This document shows, piece by piece, positions 9,511-22,019 of a stretch of DNA of 64,000 nucleotides. The number at the start of each line of letters is the position of its first letter. Within the stretch, counting starts at the first letter, position 1. Both the position numbers and the translations under genes were made by a program. The notes beneath the pieces were generated by a model. It was not told where the DNA came from and ran no database searches. It saw only the letters and a program-made list of their open reading frames with translations. Source of the DNA: Ilex aquifolium (taxonomy: Eukaryota > Streptophyta > Magnoliopsida > Aquifoliales > Aquifoliaceae); NCBI GenBank assembly GCA_951799425.1, contig OX637409.1, positions 8,664,960 to 8,728,959 on the forward strand, in the 5' to 3' direction.

Positions 9511-11050
9511 ATGTACGCACCACCGCTGTCGTTGGCGCTTGGGCGCGTGTCCATCGATATGGATCGATCGAATCCGGAGTTAGGAAGTCTCGAAGCGTCA
9601 TTGCTTCAGATGATCTACGATCATCACCATACCTCTCTCAAACTCCGCGAACACACCGGTCAGTTATACATACACATAATAGACTATATGATTTTTTTGT
9701 GAAATTAGAGCTAGGGTTTTGAATCTTGAAATTATTTCATGGAATCGTGGTTGATAAGTAGAATTGATTGCTAAATTTTGTTGTTGTGAACGGAAGAGAA
9801 GGCGAAGAAAAATGCGATTCGGAGTGCGATGCGTGTATCGGATGTGTTGGTGGATGCGGTGAACGGAGGTGTGCAAGAGGCTTTCATAAATGAGAAGCGG
9901 ATCGAACTCGAAATTCGAGCATTGGCGACCACAATTATGCGATTCAAAAAGCAGACCGATCAGTGGCTTGCCGCTTCTCATGCCATCAACACTGCAATCA
10001 AGGTTCACAACCCCTTTCCTTCTCCTCCTTTCCGTCGGTTCCATTTCTTTACAATGTCTAATCTTTTAATCATATCTCGTTTCCACACAATTGATAGCTT
10101 CTACATTGTAAAGAATATGTCAGTATAAAGCTTAATTGTCCACTACTGGTTAATTGATGGTTCTTCACAGCTGCAACGAATGTATCGATCTGATTATTAT
10201 CAGAAAAAAAACTAAAATCTATAATTTTTGAGCTGGAATCTATAGTTTGTGAGACACATATGCAACAAACAATGGCATAAATTGTGTTTGCTAATGTTCA
10301 TTTGCTCATCTGAATCATTGTGATCCCACTGGAGATGAAGGAAAAGCTAATCAAATTGTTGTAGCTTATTATGTTTGTTACGTATTGCATATGCTCATTG
10401 CTGGAAGTTGCCCCATTTGCGCCTCATTGCTGGAAGTTTCTCCTGTCTAGGCTTTTAGGGTATGCTTGGGGAAGAAATCGAGTACTTTACTTGTGCATTC
10501 AGGCACATTACAAATATATAAAGTAACCCGTTAAGATATACAAGAGAAATATGGTGAGAAGGGTGGAAATAATATGCTAAAATGGGAGAATATTTTTCTT
10601 TTTTAAAAAAATTTAATTGGTTTAGAGTAGCTGAAGAAGAAGGGATCGTTGACTAATATCTATCTCCCCTGTGAACGGAACCTAAATTGGAAGCAAGTAG
10701 ATTTTGCTATCCTGTGAATGTAGACAAAAGGTATAAGTTACCCAAGCAAAAAAAAAAAAAACCAGTAAAGTTACAGGTTTAGAAGAAGTTGGAGATGGCC
10801 AATGATTGACCAAACAAGGCCTGGGGAATAATCATTCCATATGCAACCAATATCTCTCCTTTTCTTAATGAATTTTCTTCTCTTTTTTTCTTTGGTGGTG
10901 TTTATCAAGCATGAGGTGAACTCTCAATTTTACAAGTTTTTTTGGATTACGTTTGAACAGGAAATTGGAGACTTTGAGAACTGGATGAAGACCATGGAAT
11001 TTGATTGTAGAAGCATCACTGCTGCAATCTGCAACATTCACCAAGAATGA
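9511..11050 (+). CDS. BLOS1: BLOC-1 subunit 1 / GCN5L1-like protein, 3 exons
   Basis: Exons 9511-9658, 9797-10002 and 10961-11050 splice in phase (GT-AG, phases 1 and 0) to 147 residues. The protein is alpha-helical with no signal or membrane segment. Exon 1 gives MYAPPLSL and SLLQMIYDHH. Exon 2 gives MRVSDVLVDAVNGGVQEAF and KQTDQWLAASHAINTAIK. Exon 3 gives EIGDFENWMKTMEFDC and ends NIHQE. These are hallmark segments of plant BLOS1, the GCN5L1 family subunit of the BLOC-1 complex. In Arabidopsis it acts on endosomes with SNX1 in endosome-to-vacuole transport, including of PIN proteins. The length equals the family norm (about 150). The ATG at 9511 is chosen because MYAPP is the conserved start. 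Intron 2 (958 bp) holds nothing recognisable. A copia remnant ends about 250 bp upstream, so the promoter is short or partly element-derived. I see no lesion and take the gene as functional. Confidence 0.92.
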
Positions 11051-11483
11051 CTTCGCAAGGTGTCAAATTCGTCTATAATATAGTTAACATTTTTTTACTA
11101 TATATCTAATGTCTTATGGAAAATCTGTGCTTTGTGTGATATCTAGAATCTCATCTCGAAAACACTTGTATCAAACCTCACAGGATTAACTCCCTGCTTC
11201 GGAATGCAATATTGCTGCTCTTCCTGACATGTCATTCTATTTCTAAATGGGAATTTGATTGTTCAATGCTGATTCCAGCCTTGTATAGATCAATGTGCAT
11301 AGCCCGTCAATTTGAAGCACTGAAGGGATATACTGCATGGGATAAAACAAAATTTACCCTATATTTAGATTATATCATCACTGTATCTATGCATTGGTCA
11401 ACTCGAAGCTACAACAAAACACTTATTCGGGAAGTAATTTAGTCAACATTTGTTTATTTTTGCTGCACTTCTTAGACCAGCCA
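11051..11483. other. Convergent intergenic spacer
   Basis: Between the BLOS1 stop and the peroxidase stop, both genes ending inward. It must carry both 3' untranslated regions. No separate ORF or element is recognisable. Confidence 0.6.
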
Positions 11484-14175
<2,692 letters not shown>

Positions 14176-14249
14176 GTTTCAATTAAAGAAGACGAATGGA
14201 AAGAAAAGCTTGTGGATTGTGTTAGCTTCTTTCCATGAGAATCTGGTGA

Positions 14250-14261
14250 TATATATATATA
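14250..14261 (-). promoter_or_regulatory. TATA box of the peroxidase gene
   Basis: A TATATATATATA run lies about 75-86 bp upstream of the peroxidase ATG on the minus strand, a normal distance. It is immediately next to the CTAG end of Helitron 2, so everything upstream of the TATA box is transposon-derived. Confidence 0.6.
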
Positions 14262-14425
14262 CTAGTTGTTGTCTGTGCCTGAAGGCACAGAGTAATAAAA
14301 AATGGTAAACAATAAACATATTTGTATTCATATTCAAAATCAAATCACAAACATAGAAGAGAGATAAATGAATTTAAGTATCGGTCGTAATGGATGTGAG
14401 AGGTGATAGTGGTAGGAAACGGTGA

Positions 14426-14673
14426 TGGTTGTGGTGGGTGGCAATGACCGTGGTGGTGGTGGTGGTGGCGGCAGTGAGGGTGGCGACGGTGAGAGTGACG
14501 GCGGTGAGGGTGACGGTGATGGTGGTGGCGACGGCGGCGGTGGTGGTGGTGGCAGCGACAGCGACGACGATGGCGGTGGCGGTGGCGACGGTGGAGGCAA
14601 TGGTGATGGCAGCGGTGGTGGTGGTGGTGGGGGTGGCGATGATGATGGCAGTGGTGACGGTGGTAGTGGTGGT
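14426..14673. repeat. GGT/GGC/GAC trinucleotide-like tract (left part)
   Basis: An almost uninterrupted run of GGN and GAN triplets, the left half of one tract split by the hAT-like element; the right half is 15824-15970. The long Gly/Asp- or Pro/Ser-rich ORFs in several frames on both strands are by-products of the repeat. Confidence 0.9.
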
Positions 14674-15823
14674 CAGTGGCGGATCCACAGTGGGGGCAGC
14701 TGCCCCCACTGGAATTTTAAAAAATTTTGGGGACTAAGTATAATTTTAAAAAAATTAGAATTTATTAAAGATTTGTCCCCACTGAATTTTTTTTTAAAGA
14801 TTTAAGGGTAGTTATGTTATTTTGACAAATATATGAGTCTCACTTGTGAATATCAATGGAAGATGATATCAAAAATTTGGGCATTTAAAGATTAACTAAT
14901 ATGCTACGAAATAGGTTAGCCCTCTCATTTGTTTTATGTTTATACATTGAACTAAATTTGGGGCTTGTAGTCCTCTTCTTTGTTTTATGTTTATATGTTA
15001 GAATTGAAAATTAGGGTTTGTAATCCTCTTTTGTGGTTTATTTTTTAAAAGTTGAATTGAAATTAGCGTCTGTAGCTCTCTTTCGTATTTTATTTGTTAC
15101 ATGTTGAATTGAAAATATAAAATTGGGGCTTGTAATCATCTCTTATGTTTTATTTTTTATGTATTGAATTGAAACAAGGATTTATAGTCCTGTATTTATT
15201 TTTCTATGTTGAAATAAAATTGGGGCTTGTCCTCTTCTATGATTTATTTTTTTATATATTTAATTGATATTTGAGTTTGTAGTCCTCTCTAGTGTTTTAT
15301 TTTTATATGTTGAATTGGAATTACGACTTGTAGTCGTCTCATTTGTTTTATTTTTATTTGTAGAATTGGAATTGAGACTTGTAGTCCTCCATTATAGTTA
15401 AACTAAATTATTTTGATTTGGTAGTTTGAATAGTTTTATTGTGATAAGTTAAATACTTCATATACCTAAGTTTAGTTTACTAAAATAATTATAGTTTAAG
15501 TTAGTTTCGATTGTTTGTTAAAATTTAATGATGAATATTAAGTTTGTGATTGAACAAATTAATTTTTGAATTAGTTATGAAAATTTTTCTTAAAATTTAA
15601 TATATGATTGAGCCCAATTTTGCGGTTCAAAATTTTTTTGTTAGGTCTTATAGATAAATCTATAATGAGTTTTTTTTGTTGGCCCCTTTTGTATATCGCT
15701 CATGTATATGAATTGTGTTTTTGTGTTTTATTAATAAAATTATACTTTTGTGAATATTTTAAATTTTAATATTAATATAGTTTAAGTTGCCCCCACTGAA
15801 GAAGATGTCTGGCTCCGCCCCTG
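14674..15823. mobile_element. hAT-like non-autonomous element inside Helitron 2
   Basis: Ends CAGTGGCGGATCCA and, inverted, CAGGGGCGGAGCCA form a TIR. The 8 bp outside each end are GTGGTGGT (14666-14673 and 15824-15831), matching the 8-bp duplication of hAT elements, although the target is itself GGT repeat. An inner AGTGGGGGCA motif occurs inverted near both ends. The interior is AT-rich with a tandem array and no transposase ORF. Confidence 0.68.
14915..15400. repeat. About 50-bp degenerate tandem repeat, roughly ten units
   Basis: The unit GG(C/T)TTGTAGTCCTCTC.TTGTTTTAT..TATGTTGAATTGAAATT recurs, with the TCCTCT core near 14920, 14970, 15022, 15075, 15133, 15186, 15229, 15281, 15332 and 15382. 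It lies in the middle of the hAT-like element. Confidence 0.8.
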
Positions 15824-15970
15824 GTGGTGGTGGTGGCGGCGATGACGATGGCGATGATGATGGCAGTGGTGATGGTGGTGGCGACGGCGGTGGTGGTGGC
15901 GGTGGCGGCGGCGACGGTGGCGGTGGTGGTGGTGGGGGTGGTTGTGGTAGTGGTAGAGGTAATGGTGGAG
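15824..15970. repeat. GGN tract, right part
   Basis: Continuation of the tract of 14426-14673 beyond the hAT-like insertion, with GGCAGTGGTGATGGTGG-type units also seen in the left part. Confidence 0.9.
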
Positions 15971-16209
15971 CGGTTTCAAATACTATTATTTTTTTTTAAG
16001 TATTTATGAGAAATAATTTTTAAATGTATTTTTAAAAAATCACTCCAAACACACTCTTAGTGGCCTATTTTTCCTATTAAATTTAGGGTGTTAATATTAG
16101 CCGTTAGATTAATTTTAAAGTAAAATTTAAAGCGATCTCAACCGCGAATAGCAAAAGTCATTTTATTTATCTTTTGAGATTTGAATTGTAAGTTACTTTA
16201 TTACATAGA

Positions 16210-16548
16210 TCTCCCATAGGAACAACTTGTTCTATTAACGTTTGACATTTGCTTGCAACACTTCATAGGTGATACCACCACATTGTTAACATGTCATATT
16301 ATTATATTTTATATATAAAGGATATATTTCATGTGTTTATTCAACACACAAGACAATAGCCATGTTTAATATATAAAAAAAAAATTATTTTTAGACGGTG
16401 ATATCACATGTAACTACTGACATGGAATTACCATTACACTGAATATTGATAATATCTTGACGAGACTTTGTCTTAAAAAATATTCAATATCATCCTAATG
16501 TGATATTGTTGACGTAATAAATACTTATTTGCTCAGTATGGTCACATA
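16210..16548. other. AT-rich spacer between Helitron 2 and a SINE
   Basis: No ORF or element with clear ends. Partly palindromic TGATATCACAT and AATATCATCCTAATGTGATATT segments occur near 16400-16510 and may be an old MITE. Confidence 0.4.
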
Positions 16549-16775
16549 TAACTCAAATGGGTAGTTCAAGTAGTAATAGAGACGAGTTGTAAACTCAAAC
16601 GTCTTGAGTTCGAATTTTGGCAACTCTTTGAGGTCATACCATAAAGAATTTATCCCTCATGAATACTCTAATCCCGCGGGTGAATGCTCTGTCTTTGACC
16701 AGACCGATGAGGGGTTTAGTCGAAGTGCACATGAGCTGGTCCGAACACCCCCTTACTATTGAACCAAAAAAAAAA
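16549..16775 (+). mobile_element. SINE with target-site duplication
   Basis: GGGTAGTTCAAGTAGTAA resembles an A box and GAGTTCGAATTTTGG a B box. The element ends in an A-tract (about 16766-16776). ATGGTCACATA (16538-16548) before it and ATGGTTACATA (16776-16786) after it look like an 11-bp target duplication with one mismatch. A TTGACCAGAC...TTAGTCGAAGTG block in its tail resembles the first 45 bases of the window. Confidence 0.75.
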
Positions 16776-16876
16776 ATGGTTACATACTTACATATGTCAT
16801 ATGATGGAATTCAATTGGAGAAGATCAATTAAATAATTCAAAATTAGAAACAAATAATATTTGGTATAAAAGTATA

Positions 16877-17050
16877 CTAGCGATACCCCGTGACTGGAAT
16901 GTGTATGTAATGAGTGTGTGTGTGTGTGTAATAAGTGTGTATTGGAGTGTTTGTGTTGGGTTTGTGAAATTTGGAGGGAAAAATGTGTAAAATTTTGGGA
17001 GAAAAATATATTCCCATGAGTTCAAAAACTTAGTTATCTTATTATATAGA
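16877..17050 (-). mobile_element. Short Helitron (Helitron 3)
   Basis: On the minus strand it starts TCTATATAATAAGATAAC after an A (t at 17051) and ends CACGGGGTATCGCTAG before a T (a at 16876). At 174 bp it is near the lower size limit. A (TG)n run lies at 16913-16928. The 3' hairpin is degraded. The termini match Helitron 1 and Helitron 2 closely. Confidence 0.68.
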
Positions 17051-18297
17051 TATTAGAACCTTTGGGGTCCTTCCGGCTTCCCCCAACCTTCTGACATTTT
17101 GGGTATTAGCATGCTTTCAAGAAACGGCACTATCCTAAGCGAGCTAGTATGGTGGTCCACTTTTAATAGTTCCTATTAATTAATTGTGTATTAGTGCGTA
17201 ATAGTCAAGATTATGTAGCCTTTTACCTCCAATTTACAGAGAAAAAGTTAATGAGGCATCAAATTTCCATTACCAGAATTTTTTCTAGAGAGAGAAAAAA
17301 AAATAATGCCCTCATAAAGTTAGGCAGTCATTTAGTGATTCTTATCACCTTAGCATTTTCCTAATCAAAAGTAATTTTATTGATTAAAAAAAAAGGTATT
17401 TCGGTGTATGAAATTTCTATTAGTGCAGATGTCTAACGAGAATAATATACCATTTTGTATTTTTGCCTGAAACATTTGGAAGTTATTTAAGAGATTCAAA
17501 CTTTATCTCATGAAAAGTAAAGTTCCTTTAAATTTTGTATTTGATGAAACTTTTTTTTTATTTGGATAAAATATTTGATGGAATTAACCACATTAAAGTA
17601 TTGTCTATTAAAAAAAAAAAGAGAGTTTACCTCTCCACAAACATGATAATTGATATGTATGTAGATATATACAAGTTCTTTCTAAATTCTTTTTACTTGG
17701 CCAAATATTACAAGTTTCTCATTTGAAAATATAACTAAATTAATCATATTGCACATAAAAAAAATGAAAATACTCTTCTAAGACCATCTTTAATGGAAAC
17801 TCAAATCCTTACCCAAAATTGAGTAAAAATAGGATAAAAAACTCGATTTGGTATAAGTCTCTCTAATAGAGAAACTCAAATTTAAAGAATGAGAAATCTA
17901 AATTTAAATAAGAACAGACCCAAATTTAAAAGATTTGAATATGGATTTAAGTCTCCCTTGATTTGAATAAAAATAAATAAATTTACCTTAATTTGATTTG
18001 AGTATGAGTCTAGCAGTGAAAAAAAAATTTAAGAGTTTTTTTTTTAAATTTAAATTTGAATTTAAAAAAAAAATAAGAATTTGAGATACTCTAATGTCAC
18101 ACTCTTATTATAGTGGGGACCACTTGAGAAGTTAGCTATTAATTGTCTCTAGAACTTGCCCAACACACTCTTATTCCTGTGGAGACCACTTAAGCACAAA
18201 GTCAGAAACAATCGAGCGGTCAAACTTAATCTTTTGAGTATCAGGGAGCGTTGTTACTCAACAAAGTTTCATACCACGACTCTGAAACCCAGTCTTA
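17051..18297. other. AT-rich intergenic DNA, no gene
   Basis: No supported ORF. Between 17780 and 18115 a region rich in AATTTAAATTTGA and GAAACTCAAAT may be a decayed MITE. An ACACTCTTATT..TGTGGGGACCACTT segment (around 18100) is repeated about 65 bp further on (around 18166). Confidence 0.45.
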
Positions 18298-18684
18298 GAG
18301 CATCTCCAACAATAGTAACTATTTTAGCTACTCAAAAAACAATTTTTTCTATTTTAGCTACTCACTTTTTTAATACACACTCCAACAGATTCTCTATATT
18401 TTTAACTATTCCTTTTAAATATTATTTATCATCCCTTTTATATTATATTTTTTGGGAATAGCGAAAGGGAGAAAGAGAGAGAATGGAAGAAATGAGAGGA
18501 AGAGAGAGAAAATAATATATATTATGTTTACATATTGCTACAGTGATGCTCTATATTTAGAGCATCACTGTAGTAAAAATCTATTTTACAGCATATGAAC
18601 ATAATCTGTTGGAGTGCTGTTTTTAGCTTTGATTAGCTAAAATTTACCTATTTTGGGCATTTAAAGCATCTGTTGGAGATGCTC
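18298..18684. mobile_element. Tourist-like (PIF/Harbinger) MITE, 387 bp
   Basis: Ends GAGCATCTCCAACA and TGTTGGAGATGCTC are perfect TIRs flanked by TTA (18295-18297 and 18685-18687). Near the middle lies a 16-bp perfect palindrome CTACAGTGATGCTCTA with its complement, separated by four bases (about 18538-18573). No ORF. Confidence 0.88.
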
Positions 18685-18687
18685 TTA

Positions 18688-19579
18688 GAGCAACTATAAG
18701 GAGATTATGTAAACTAGCTAATAAAAATATATTTTTTTATTATATTATTTATTTTAATTAATCATTTTTTTAAATGCAGTTCAATCACGCTATCTATTTT
18801 ACCTAATCACTTCAACTAACTTTAACTAACTTTCAATAATAAAATTTAAAAAATAGCAATTCAATATAAATTTAATCAATTATGGGTTACAAGAATAAAT
18901 ATCATAAAACATGATCTACAAAAATAAATATCATAAAAGAATAACCTATCACATGTACTTAACAAAACAATATGATATACCTCGAATCGATTTTGATCTT
19001 CCTGAAAACCCCAAATCAGGAAGATCAAAATGGTAAAGTCTGTGATCTGAGCAACCGACGTCAAGAGAGAACCCACCTCCGTTGAAGTCGAACACGCCAC
19101 AACCGAGACAAATTTCTCTGGGTATTTCGTGGCTTTTTCGGTAGGTTTTTCAGTGGGTTTTTTGTGGTATTTCAGTGGGTTTTCATGGGTTTTTAGATGG
19201 GTTTTTGGTGGGATTTCAGTGAATTTTTGGTGGGTTTTTTTGTGGTTAAATACACAGAGCTTCTGTGAGAGAGAGAGAGAACTCCATGGGTGGAACTTCT
19301 GTGAAGACGATGGAGCTCTGTGGATGATGAAGACCTTAAACGATGGAGCTTCTGTGACTAATCTGCGATGATGGAGCTTCTGTGGAGTGAAGATTTTGGC
19401 GCAAAAAATGACATTTGTTGATGAAGTAGCTAGCCGGGGAGGTCGCCAGATGTAGCGAGCAAGTATGGGGCTATGGAAAATACCTAGCGGGATACCTAGC
19501 CCGTTGGAGCAAAAAATTCTGGACTGGCTATCTAAAATAGCTAAAAAAACACTCTTTACATATCCCCTTGGAGTTGCTC
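18688..19579. mobile_element. PIF/Harbinger-type non-autonomous element, 892 bp
   Basis: Left end GAGCAACTATAAGGAGATTA and the complement of the right end GAGCAACTCCAAGGGGATA form the TIR. TTA flanks both sides (18685-18687, shared with the previous MITE, and 19580-19582). Subterminal TAGCTA motifs occur at both ends. The interior carries GGGTTTTT-type repeats (19140-19250) that give a spurious Trp/Phe/Gly ORF. No transposase domain seen. Confidence 0.8.
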
Positions 19580-19994
19580 TTATACCCTAATTGAAGCTAA
19601 AGTTTATTAAAGTATCTAGGGCATTTACCTCACCTAAACTTGATGAATTCTAAGAAATGTTCAAATGTGGCAATTTAACTTGATGTTCTTCTTCCCATCT
19701 TACTTTGATATTCTTCTTCAAATGCATCATTACCTTTTGGATTTAGTTAAGATACAATACATGTGGTTCATGGAATTTTACCATTTTCATAACAATCAAC
19801 CTTTTTGGTAATTCTGTAACAAAACATAAAAGAGTAAGAATAGAAAAAATCAAAGTCTAAACCTAACTTTTAAGCTCTAAGCACAAAAATCACTCAAACT
19901 CAAAAACAAGATACAATACTGGATCAACATAGTCTTACACAATAACTACTAAGCCAAATACCTCGTGAAACGCATAAAGTATAAGAAATAGAGT
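19580..19994. other. Intergenic segment, weakly similar to 20255-20460
   Basis: Blocks CTCACCTAAACTTGATG...CTTCTTC...GATACAATAC..GGTTCATGGAATTTT resemble CTCACCTGGCCTAAGCTTTATG...GATACAATAT..AACTCATGGAATTTT downstream. They are probably two decayed copies of one repeat of unknown type. Confidence 0.4.
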
Positions 19995-20168
19995 AACGTT
20001 ATACAAATTTAAAAAAATTGATTTAAAAACTTGATTTGATGATGTGACTGTTACATTTGTCACTGGTTTATCTGTAGGTATCAGTATTCATTGGGACCCA
20101 CTACCTATTCAATCGTAATGATTCATCAAGTAAGTTTTTAAGTCAATCTTTTAAATCTATTTAACATT
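19995..20168. mobile_element. MITE with about 45-bp terminal inverted repeats
   Basis: AACGTTATACAAATTTAAA...TTGATTTAAAAACTTGATTTGATGA matches the complement of the end (AATGTTAAATAGATTTAAA...TTGACTTAAAAACTTACTTGATGA). The 174-bp element has no ORF. A single related end is seen at 59308-59358. Confidence 0.7.
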
Positions 20169-21726
20169 TTCATAAAACAATACATAAGTCATGCTACAGA
20201 TTCGAACAAAACATTCCAAATCCAATTCTAAACCAAAGTATCTAAACCACGTTGGGCTTACTAGTTATGTAAGGTCCCTCACCTGGCCTAAGCTTTATGC
20301 AGCTTAAGAAGACCTCTGAATGTAGCAATGAAGTTTGAATCCCTTTTTCTCATCCTGCTTCGGTCTTCAACATTGTAAATATCCTAGCTTTTGTATTTAA
20401 AGATACAATATTACATTGTAACTCATGGAATTTTGTCAATACATCTTTTTCCTAGCAAGAGTGTTATGTGAGCGCCTAGTAATCCCAAAAACTTAAGAGA
20501 AAGTAGGTTTGTAAAACTCAATCCAGTGATTGCCTTTTATGGGTTTCCCACCTCACCTTAGCCCTCAATTTGTGAAGAAAATAAACCAATGTTACATATT
20601 TTGCTATTAAAAAAAAAGTCTTAAGTAGTTTGAAAAAAAAAGGCTCCTACTAGTCGATCGAATATAGAGATTAAAAGAAGGCCCTCGTACTCCAAATTTT
20701 TTGTTGTGAGAATTGTTGAAAACTATAAATTTTGTACTTAATTTGTCAATAAGTCAAGACATATACTTTTTAAGATGGTGGTCCAACTCAGTTGAACTTT
20801 TTTGTTATGTAGTCCAAACTAATTTTTCTCTTTTTTTTTATATGACAATATTACCCCGACTTTGTGTCTTGCACTGTGCCCAATTGAAGTCGAACGAAAG
20901 TCATTGTCTTTCTCATGGGTAAATCAAGTTTTTCTTCCTTAGAAATCCACTACCACCACTACCACCGCCACCGACAATGAACTAAAAAATCTAGATCTTA
21001 TTTCATCCACAATATATAACAAAACACATATTCATAGAAAGAAAGATAGGGATTGAACTTGTTTAAATTTATTGTTCTAAGTTCACTGTCTTTAGTTCAC
21101 ATAATTGAACGAGTAAGATCATCCAAAATTCGTCAATCTAAAAAAAATCTTTCAAAAATTTCATAAAACATAATCAAATCTCATCTAAACTCCACATATC
21201 AAACAATTGATTTAGAAAGAGAAATGGAGAGATATTTTTAGTTCACTGTATTTTAATTCACTGTGGTGGAGTTCATTGTTTTTAGTTCACTATCGATAGT
21301 GGTGGTGATGGTGTTTGGTGGTGGTTGGCGATGGTAACGGTGGTGGGCGTGGCTAATGGCAGTGGCAGCGGTGGGATGATGATGATAATAATAATAATAA
21401 ATATAAGAACATGATATGATAGAAGTTTTTAAATAACATCCTTCATTAAGAGTATTTTTATTAATTGCATATTTTATTTACCTCTCACCTTAAAAGTGCA
21501 TGAGTGTATGTCTTCCGCTAAATCTCCCCTTTTTTGTTTGCAAGCATCCTCCAGCACCATGATACCTAGGTTTCGACTATTGGACAGAAGGTCTATATCG
21601 ATATATCTAAAGTTGATGGGTTCAATTGACACAAAATTAAATTTAAGGGCTTTGTCCAAACATGTGGTATAATTTCAGGGCCAATTGTATAATCTATAAT
21701 TGATCGGAAGAGAAGGTTTCTAATTT
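20169..21726. other. Intergenic DNA with repeats, no gene
   Basis: 20255-20460 is related to 19580-19800. At 20950-21310 CCACTACCACC...GACAATGAACTAAAAA is mirrored by TTTTTAGTTCACT...AGTGGTGGTGATGG, suggesting a foldback, followed by a GGT-rich stretch and (ATA)n at 21298-21405. The short minus-strand ORF at 21474-21659 has no recognisable relative. Confidence 0.45.
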
Positions 21727-21950
21727 GGGTAAATTATACTTTAATCCATTTAATTACTATTATTTATTTAATATATTACATAGTTCTAGGGCAAAATGAA
21801 ATAACTTTTCATTAAACATGTAACAAATGTTAATAATTGGGGTAATATGAAATAAATCACATAATTCAGAGTATAATATGAAAAATATGATAGTTTTGGG
21901 GTAAAATAAAAAAGAGTCATAGTTAAAGTGGTCAAAGTGTAATTTATCCT
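21727..21950. mobile_element. MITE in the pseudouridine synthase promoter
   Basis: GGGTAAATTATACTTTAATCC at the left matches the complement of the right end (AGGATAAATTACACTTTGACC). The 224-bp element is AT-rich and non-coding. Its right end is only about 70 bp from the start codon at 22020, so it lies within the 5' leader or core promoter. Confidence 0.7.
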
Positions 21951-22019
21951 TCTTTAGTTGTCCGCTTGGCCAACACGATAAACAGTTTGGATTATCAGAC
22001 TCTTGCACCGTCGACATTG

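Larger units (their letters stand above)
14262..16209 (-). mobile_element. Non-autonomous Helitron with a GGN tract (Helitron 2)
   Basis: Minus-strand 5' end TCTATGTAATAAAG follows an A (t at 16210). The 3' end is a perfect 7-bp stem CTGTGCC/GGCACAG (14273-14290, 4-base loop), then 7 nt, then CTAG (14262-14265), then T. These are the canonical Helitron 3' signals and A/T insertion site. The interior holds a (GGT/GGC/GAC)n tract, into which a 1150-bp hAT-like element inserted. Without that insertion the Helitron is about 790 bp. No Rep/helicase. A diverged relative is at 52274-53682. Confidence 0.8.

Noticed and set aside
9282-9722. 146-codon ORF overlapping BLOS1 exon 1
   Set aside because: Out of frame with the conserved BLOS1 exon and reads into intron 1.
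14374-14805. Long Gly/Asp-, Pro/Ser- and Thr-rich ORFs on both strands
   Set aside because: All frames of a GGN trinucleotide tract are open. There are no start context, domains or splice structure.
21966-22019. N-terminal extension of the PUS protein
   Set aside because: It needs a TTG start. The ATG at 22020 is a normal start, followed by a transit-peptide-like sequence.
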